DNA from: Oceanococcus sp041619315 | GTDB taxonomy: Bacteria > Pseudomonadota > Gammaproteobacteria > Nevskiales > Oceanococcaceae | DNA length: 5,372 nucleotides | Assembly (NCBI GenBank): GCA_041619315.1 | Contig: JBFKEC010000238.1 | Location: 1 to 5,372, forward strand | Direction of reading: 5' to 3' | Shown: in pieces, positions 1 through 3,553 of the stretch | How the letters are laid out: the number at the start of each line of letters is the position of its first letter | How positions within the stretch are numbered: the first letter of the stretch is position 1 | The notes under the pieces: generated by a model | Seen by the model: the letters and a program-made list of their open reading frames with translations, nothing else | Told to the model about the DNA's origin: nothing | Database searches by the model: none | Translations under genes and position numbers: made by a program

Positions 1-21
1 CGCGTACTGAAGTATTGATAT

Positions 22-98
22 CGGGGTGTAGCTCAGCTTGGTAGAGCGCCATCTTCGGGAGGTGGAAGTCGGAGGTTCAAATCCTCTCACCCCGACCA
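22..98 (+). tRNA. tRNA-Pro, anticodon CGG
   Basis: A complete 77-nt cloverleaf. The acceptor arm CGGGGTG pairs fully with CACCCCG, followed by discriminator A and an encoded CCA (96-98). The D stem is GCTC/GAGC, the anticodon stem CCATC/GGTGG has one T-G wobble, and the loop TTCGGGA gives anticodon CGG. The T arm GGAGG/CCTCT surrounds TTCAAAT. It decodes proline CCG. The C1-G72 first pair fits bacterial tRNA-Pro, and the T-arm region closely matches E. coli proline tRNAs. Only 21 bases precede it in the window, so its promoter is not visible. A T5 tract at 108-112 lies ten bases after the CCA and may help end transcription, but I see no strong extra hairpin there. Confidence 0.97.
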
Positions 99-173
99 AC
101 TCCCAGCTTTTTCTGTCACGGCTCCGGCATTGACTCAGGTCATGCCCGACGTCTGCCGTGTGGCCACTTTCAT

Positions 174-210
174 GGCCGAGTCATTTCAAGCATTATTGGT
201 GGCCTAGTCA
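174..210. repeat. Imperfect direct repeat GGCCnAGTCA upstream of the membrane operon
   Basis: GGCCGAGTCA (174-183) and GGCCTAGTCA (201-210) match at 9 of 10 positions and start 27 bases apart, just before the start codon at 231. Between them lies CATTAT (191-196), a weak -10-like hexamer without a convincing -35. The spacing would suit paired binding sites for a regulator of the three-gene cluster, but chance is a reasonable alternative. No clear sigma-70 promoter could be fixed in 99-230: TTGACT at 130-135 resembles a -35 box but has no -10 at a normal distance. Confidence 0.25.
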
Positions 211-230
211 GAGCGGGAAACGCCACGTCC

Positions 231-1553
231 ATGCTGCGCCGGATTGTCTATATCGAACGGGGGGCCATTGTTGGTGCCTGCGCAATCGCTCCCTTGCTCG
301 CAGCGCTTGTTGAACTTGGCAGTGATGAGATCCCGCAAGTTCATGAACTGCTGACCCCGCTCATATTCCTCGCGCCTTTGCTGGCAGCACTTGGCGCCGC
401 GGTCGGCTTGCTCGTCCATCGGGCCCACGCATCCGGGCATGTCCAGTGGGGCGGTGCCGAAGAAACCACCACCCTGCTCAAGCAAGGCGTCACCGAACTG
501 GTCAGCGGCCAAACCGACAATCGCCTCAATGACGCGGCCATTGCTCAGGGCAATGCTCAGGAAGGTCGAGTCGCTGCGATCTATTTGCTCAGCCGCATGG
601 CGCAAATCCGCCAGGCGCAGGTGCTCAAGCAAGCCTGGCCAAATCCGATTGCGTGGACCAAACGTGCAGCCTGGTCCTTCAACCTTCTGCTGGTCAGTGC
701 TTGCGCCCTGCTGGTACCGCCAGCCATGGCCTCAGGGGTGAGCTGGATTGTTTTCATCATCCCCGCCTTGCTGCTACTGCCAATCTGGGCCACCGGCGTC
801 CTGATTTGCGGACTGGGGCAAAAGAATGCGGACAGCTGGCTGCGCAAGCTGCCTGGGCGCGAGTATCAGCCCAAGCTCAAGCCGCGCGGAAACCGCTCGG
901 TCGCAGGCAGCTGGCACACCAAAGAAAGCCGCCAGGATCTGCCTATCATTCGCGGGCTGATGATCGTTCTGCTGGTCATAGCCGGCGCGTTGTACTTCCT
1001 GCGCGAATACACCAGTGATTTTTTCAGCGCCGACCAGGATGATCGATACGCGTTTGAGGAACCTGCCCCTCCTCAGCCACAGCAGAACACCGCCGAAAGG
1101 CCAGCCAGCGTGAGCAACAGCGCGCCAGCGGCACGCACCGCCAAAGCACCGCCACCGCCCCCCGAACCCACCCCGGACCTGCGCGTGCGCAACAGCATGG
1201 AAATCTGGTCCAAACTACCGCCACAGGGCGTGATTTTGCAGGTCGACGCGAACACGCTGGCATTTGCCGGCTGGGATACCCGGGAAGTCAGCAACGCGTT
1301 CGACCAAGCCAAGCAGCGCCTTGATCAAATGTTTGCGGTGCACCTGCGCGATCACCCAGGCACACAGGGCAGAATCACCCTGCAGCTCAACCTTCAGCCC
1401 TGGGGCGGCGTCTCCGACATCCAGACCATCGCCAGCGAATTCAACGATTCGACTTTCGTCTTCGCCTTGATCGACCGGCTTGAAGCGATCAAGCTCAAGC
1501 CCGGCGCACTGGACCCGGTACCGGTACTGCTTTCTATGGATTTTCGCCCCTAA
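231..1553 (+). CDS. Multi-pass inner-membrane protein with Pro-rich linker and TonB/AgmX-like C-terminal domain
   Basis: A 440-residue protein with no family name I can give with certainty. Five hydrophobic helices are visible at about residues 11-30, 42-63, 148-166, 170-193 and 238-257. The segments 64-147 and 196-237 are Arg/Lys-rich and probably cytoplasmic, which puts the N-terminus inside and the C-terminus in the periplasm. A Pro/Ala-rich stretch (about 278-315, including a run of five prolines) links helix 5 to a final domain of about 95 residues (345-440). That domain has the pattern HPGTQGRITLQLNLQPWGGV, then an SEFNDSTF segment and a closing SMDFRP, which resembles the TonB C-terminal/AgmX-PglI fold (peptide, GxVxxI strand, final strand ending in F-P). 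The layout of helix, Pro-rich spacer and periplasmic domain is the TonB plan with four extra helices in front. The paired cysteines common in AgmX domains are absent. The ATG at 231 is the first in-frame start found, and its ribosome binding site is weak. It heads a cluster with two downstream genes. Envelope linkage or energy transduction is inference. Confidence 0.85.
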   Translation: MLRRIVYIERGAIVGACAIAPLLAALVELGSDEIPQVHELLTPLIFLAPLLAALGAAVGLLVHRAHASGHVQWGGAEETTTLLKQGVTELVSGQTDNRLNDAAIAQGNAQEGRVAAIYLLSRMAQIRQAQVLKQAWPNPIAWTKRAAWSFNLLLVSACALLVPPAMASGVSWIVFIIPALLLLPIWATGVLICGLGQKNADSWLRKLPGREYQPKLKPRGNRSVAGSWHTKESRQDLPIIRGLMIVLLVIAGALYFLREYTSDFFSADQDDRYAFEEPAPPQPQQNTAERPASVSNSAPAARTAKAPPPPPEPTPDLRVRNSMEIWSKLPPQGVILQVDANTLAFAGWDTREVSNAFDQAKQRLDQMFAVHLRDHPGTQGRITLQLNLQPWGGVSDIQTIASEFNDSTFVFALIDRLEAIKLKPGALDPVPVLLSMDFRP

Positions 1554-1587
1554 GGCACCCCACAGCCCACCTTAAAACGGGAGCAAC

Positions 1588-1947
1588 ATGCTGTTCAGCA
1601 ACCCCCGCGTCTTGCCCGCATTACTTGTATGTATCGGCCTGACGATCATGATTTTGCGCGGCAACGAGCTGAAAAACCTCGAACAATGGACACCCAACGA
1701 TCTCGACCGTGCGGTTGAGCTCAACTTTGCCCTGGACCAGATGCGCAATGGCGAACCCGTGACCCTGAGCACCGCCGAGCAGAGTGCACGCAAGGCCGAA
1801 ATTCGCAACGAGATCAGCACCACATTCATCGCCCCCCAGATCAAAGCGCGCAAAGAATTTGAGCAAGCCAAATGGATCACCGGGGCCGGCGTTGTTTTGA
1901 TGCTCATCGTGCTGGTACTGCAGAATCGCGGCATTCTGAGAAAGTAG
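1588..1947 (+). CDS. Small two-helix membrane protein, unknown function
   Basis: A 119-residue protein I do not recognise. A hydrophobic helix at about residues 9-23 and a second at 97-112 bracket a hydrophilic, charged middle (24-95) that looks largely helical, with many Glu, Arg, Lys and Ala. Positive charges at both ends (Arg7, and Arg/Lys at the C-terminus) suggest both termini are cytoplasmic and the middle is periplasmic. There is no cleavable signal peptide or lipobox. A good ribosome binding site, GGGAG at 1579-1583, sits four bases before the ATG, so the start is well supported. It follows the TonB-like gene by 34 bases and precedes the hydrolase gene by 3 bases. The context suggests it partners the larger membrane protein, but nothing in its own sequence shows a catalytic role. 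Confidence 0.85.
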   Translation: MLFSNPRVLPALLVCIGLTIMILRGNELKNLEQWTPNDLDRAVELNFALDQMRNGEPVTLSTAEQSARKAEIRNEISTTFIAPQIKARKEFEQAKWITGAGVVLMLIVLVLQNRGILRK

Positions 1948-1950
1948 CGC

Positions 1951-2667
1951 ATGCCCGATTCCCCTTCGAACTGGACACCACCCTGGCTGCACCTTGCAGG
2001 CGAAAGCCGGGCAATCGTCGAGTGGCTTCGCAAACCCAACCCCGCAGCCGCGTCAAGCTGGCCGCGCGGCGATGGCGCCCCCGTTCTGGTGATCCCCGGA
2101 TTCGGCCAATCAGACGACTCTACCCGCCCCTTGCGCGACATGCTCAAAGCACAGGGCTATGCCCCACACGGCTGGCAACAAGGTCGCAATATGGGCCTAA
2201 AGTCCGGCATGACAGGCGCCCTGCTCAAAAGCATTGAGCAGTTGCACGATGCTCACCAGCGCCCAGTCGCACTCATAGGCTGGAGCCTGGGTGGCGTCAT
2301 CGCCCGCGAACTCGCCCGCAAACAACCCGACCGCATTGCCCACGTCATCACACTGGGCAGCCCTCTGGCCGGCGGCCAGGCCACCACGCTGGACACGCTG
2401 TTCAGCCTGATCAACCGCAGCAAAGGCCCGAAAGCTGGTCACGACCCACTGCGTTACCAACCACCGCCAGTGCCCTGCACCGCGATCTACACACGCAGCG
2501 ACGGCATCGTAAACTGGCGTGCCAGTTGCGAACCTCAGGCAGAAAACACCGAAAACATTGAGGTGCGCGGCAGCCACATGGGACTGGGTGTAAACCCGCA
2601 GGTGTGGCGCGCAATCTGCCACCGGTTAAGCCCCGAGACCCGCAACAACGCGTACCGCCGAGCCTAA
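1951..2667 (+). CDS. Alpha/beta hydrolase (esterase/lipase-like)
   Basis: A 238-residue serine hydrolase. The nucleophile elbow GWSLGG places the catalytic Ser at residue 112. The acid is probably Asp184 in SDGIV and the base His209 in GSHMGLG, in the right order and spacing for the fold. The strand VLVIPGFGQ (45-53) forms the likely oxyanion loop, with PGFG where many lipases have HGxG. The segment GWQQGRNMG (74-82) and the C-terminal ENIEVRGSHMGLGVNP pattern are typical of a widespread proteobacterial group annotated only as esterase/lipase or alpha/beta hydrolase, some similar to PGAP1-type enzymes. There is no signal peptide, so it is probably cytoplasmic. It should hydrolyse an ester or acyl bond, but the substrate cannot be told. 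The ATG lies three bases after the previous stop with only a weak GAGAAAG site, which suggests translational coupling. It is the last gene of the cluster and converges with minus-strand tRNA genes. Confidence 0.93.
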   Translation: MPDSPSNWTPPWLHLAGESRAIVEWLRKPNPAAASSWPRGDGAPVLVIPGFGQSDDSTRPLRDMLKAQGYAPHGWQQGRNMGLKSGMTGALLKSIEQLHDAHQRPVALIGWSLGGVIARELARKQPDRIAHVITLGSPLAGGQATTLDTLFSLINRSKGPKAGHDPLRYQPPPVPCTAIYTRSDGIVNWRASCEPQAENTENIEVRGSHMGLGVNPQVWRAICHRLSPETRNNAYRRA

Positions 2668-2694
2668 AAGCCAGCCTAAACCCCGCAGCGCTAC

Positions 2695-2719
2695 AAAAGC
2701 AGCCCGCCACGTGCTGCTT
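2695..2719 (-). terminator. Likely intrinsic terminator of the tRNA-Ala/tRNA-Arg transcript
   Basis: A perfect 7-bp inverted repeat, AAGCAGC (2697-2703) and GCTGCTT (2713-2719), with a 9-base loop. Read on the minus strand, the second arm runs into TTTTG, giving the stem plus a short T tract, about 25 bases after the CCA end of tRNA-Arg. On the plus strand there is no T tract beyond the two in the stem, so it serves the tRNA side better than the converging hydrolase operon. The four-T tail is short, so termination could be partial. Confidence 0.6.
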
Positions 2720-2744
2720 AGCGACTGCCCTGGGCTTGAAACTA

Positions 2745-2821
2745 TGGTGGGACTAGCAGGAGTCGAACCTGCGACCTGCCGCTTAGGAGGCGGCTGCTCT
2801 ATCCAGCTGAGCTATAGCCCC
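2745..2821 (-). tRNA. tRNA-Arg, anticodon CCT
   Basis: A complete 77-nt cloverleaf on the minus strand. The acceptor GGGGCTA pairs with TAGTCCC (one G-T wobble), followed by A and an encoded CCA. The D stem is GCTC/GAGC with A at position 20, a known arginine identity base. The anticodon stem GCCGC/GCGGC is perfect and the loop CTCCTAA gives anticodon CCT, reading the AGG codon. The T arm is GCAGG/CCTGC around TTCGACT. It lies 37 bases downstream of tRNA-Ala in the same orientation and is followed by a likely terminator, so the two are probably co-transcribed. tRNA-Arg(CCT) genes are frequent integration sites, but no integrase or duplicated 3' end is visible here. Confidence 0.97.
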
Positions 2822-2831
2822 GAAACGAGAC

Positions 2832-2849
2832 GGCCGGACCATGCCGGCC
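2832..2849 (-). other. GC-rich hairpin in the tRNA-Ala/tRNA-Arg spacer
   Basis: GGCCGG (2832-2837) and CCGGCC (2844-2849) form a perfect 6-bp all-GC stem with a 6-base loop inside the 37-base spacer between the two tRNA genes. There is no T tract on either strand, so it does not look like a terminator. It could keep the two tRNAs folding separately or guide cleavage of the shared precursor, which is inference. Confidence 0.5.
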
Positions 2850-2858
2850 AAATTGAAA

Positions 2859-2934
<76 letters not shown>

Positions 2935-2943
2935 TTAACAGTG

Positions 2944-2971
2944 ATGATACCCAGCGCTCCGCGCAAAACAA
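2944..2971 (-). promoter_or_regulatory. Candidate promoter for the tRNA-Ala/tRNA-Arg unit
   Basis: On the minus strand, TATCAT (2949 down to 2944) matches the TATAAT -10 box at 5 of 6 positions. TTGTTT (2971 down to 2966), 16 bases upstream, is a poor -35 that keeps only the TTG. A start near 2937 would leave a leader of only a few bases before tRNA-Ala, which is short but workable. The -35 half overlaps an inverted repeat (2960-2982). Confidence 0.4.
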
Positions 2972-2982
2972 AGAATTGCGCG
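2960..2982. repeat. Inverted repeat upstream of tRNA-Ala
   Basis: CGCGCAA (2960-2966) and TTGCGCG (2976-2982) are a perfect 7-bp inverted repeat around nine A-rich bases. No T tract follows on either strand, so it is not terminator-like. It overlaps the upstream half of the candidate tRNA promoter and could be a protein site or simply a chance GC-rich repeat. Confidence 0.4.
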
Positions 2983-3064
2983 CACTCAAGCCGCAACGTC
3001 ATCTTTGACTTTCGAATGGCCGCACTGAACAGGCCTACCATCCACACCTCATCAAGCATGAAAA

Positions 3065-3094
3065 GCGCTTGTAATAAAAAGACTTTTCAAGCGC
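3065..3094. other. Hairpin with nested A/T arm in the intergenic region
   Basis: GCGCTTG (3065-3071) and CAAGCGC (3088-3094) form a perfect 7-bp stem. Inside the 16-base loop, AAAA (3077-3080) and TTTT (3084-3087) can pair again around GAC. On the minus strand the stem is followed by TTTTC, weakly terminator-like. On the plus strand no T tract follows. It lies in the 299-base gene-free stretch 2935-3233 and could be part of a leader or small RNA. Confidence 0.4.
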
Positions 3095-3117
3095 CTCACC
3101 GGGTTCATCCAGGATCC

Positions 3118-3165
3118 TGAAAAACCCCTTGTCCGATTCAGTACGCGGACTCTTCCTTTTTTTCA
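3118..3165. terminator. Bidirectional terminator-like hairpin
   Basis: An inner stem GTCCG (3131-3135)/CGGAC (3146-3150) is enclosed by TGAAAAA (3118-3124)/TTTTTCA (3159-3165). A run of seven T (3157-3163) follows the inner stem on the plus strand, and a run of five A before it gives five T on the minus strand. The inner stem is only 5 bp with a 10-base loop, and the T run starts six bases after it, so efficiency is uncertain. No known gene on either strand obviously needs it, which leaves an unannotated small transcript or a leader attenuator before the 66-residue gene. Just left of it, CAGGATCCTG (3110-3119) is a perfect 10-base palindrome. Confidence 0.35.
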
Positions 3166-3233
3166 CATTTTGATGATACTTCGAAATTCAAGCTCAGCGC
3201 GCCAGCTGAAAGATTGAACTGGAGTGCCTATTC

Positions 3234-3434
3234 ATGCGTGACGATGACGATGATTTTGTAGATTTCGACGAGCAAGGCTCCGTGCCGGAAACGGATGATG
3301 ACAACATCCAGATGCGCGCGCGCCCGAACCGCTCGAAACGCAGTTGGCGTGACATTGAGCGACTGCGCGAACAACGGGAAATGGACAAGTTAATCGCCAG
3401 CGACAGCTGGTTCGACGACCTCGACACAGCCTGA
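3234..3434 (+). CDS. Small hypothetical protein with WRDIE motif (possibly DUF3545-like)
   Basis: A 66-residue soluble protein. Residues 1-23 are strongly acidic (five consecutive Asp at 3-7 and a second DDD cluster). Residues 28-52 are basic and probably helical, with the segment SWRDIERLREQRE, and the end (57-64) is acidic again around WFDDLD. GGAG at 3221-3224 lies nine bases before the ATG, supporting this start. The WRDIE motif, basic helix and length recall small gammaproteobacterial families such as DUF3545 or the PA3496 group. That is from memory and not verified. The charge pattern suggests binding of protein or nucleic acid, but this is inference. It lies 119 bases before clpB, which has its own heat-shock promoter in between, so the two need not be co-regulated. 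No convincing sigma-70 promoter was found upstream: GATACT at 3175-3180 is a possible -10 with no matching -35. Confidence 0.8.
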   Translation: MRDDDDDFVDFDEQGSVPETDDDNIQMRARPNRSKRSWRDIERLREQREMDKLIASDSWFDDLDTA

Positions 3435-3482
3435 AAAGCACGACTGTTCGCGGCACAACCAGCGCCGGCGAAAACGCCTCGA

Positions 3483-3511
3483 CTTGAAGCGCACATTCGC
3501 CACCCCCATTT
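3483..3511 (+). promoter_or_regulatory. Sigma-32 (RpoH) heat-shock promoter of clpB
   Basis: CTTGAA (3483-3488) and CCCCATTT (3504-3511) match the RpoH consensus -35 (CTTGAA) and -10 (CCCCATnT) exactly, separated by 15 bases, within the accepted range. The predicted start near 3518 gives a leader of roughly 36 bases before the clpB ATG at 3554. In E. coli clpB is a classic RpoH target, so the site fits the gene. It lies after the stop of the small upstream gene, so heat induction should affect clpB and not that gene. Confidence 0.9.
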
Positions 3512-3553
3512 GCTAGTGCATTGATGTGGTTCGTAACCACCGGAGAAAACACT

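Noticed and set aside
130..158. Sigma-70 promoter starting at TTGACT (130-135)
   Set aside because: The -35 is good, but the position 17 bases downstream reads CTGCCG, not a -10, and no acceptable hexamer lies at 16-18 bases.
1572..2147. 191-residue open frame on the minus strand
   Set aside because: It lies antisense across the small membrane protein and the start of the hydrolase, both of which have motifs or good ribosome binding sites. Its translation is Ser/Arg/Pro-rich without recognisable motifs, as expected for a GC-rich shadow frame.
22..2821. Genomic island bounded by tRNA-Pro and tRNA-Arg
   Set aside because: The 231-2667 cluster sits between tRNA genes, but there is no integrase, no duplicated tRNA 3' end and no visible shift in base composition.
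3005..3041. Plus-strand promoter at TTGACT (3005-3010) for a possible small RNA
   Set aside because: No -10-like hexamer occurs at 15-19 bases; the nearest candidate, TACCAT, is 25 bases away.
3467..3478. GGCG-AAAA-CGCC mini hairpin before clpB
   Set aside because: Only four base pairs and no T tract, upstream of the promoter, so neither a terminator nor a leader thermosensor.
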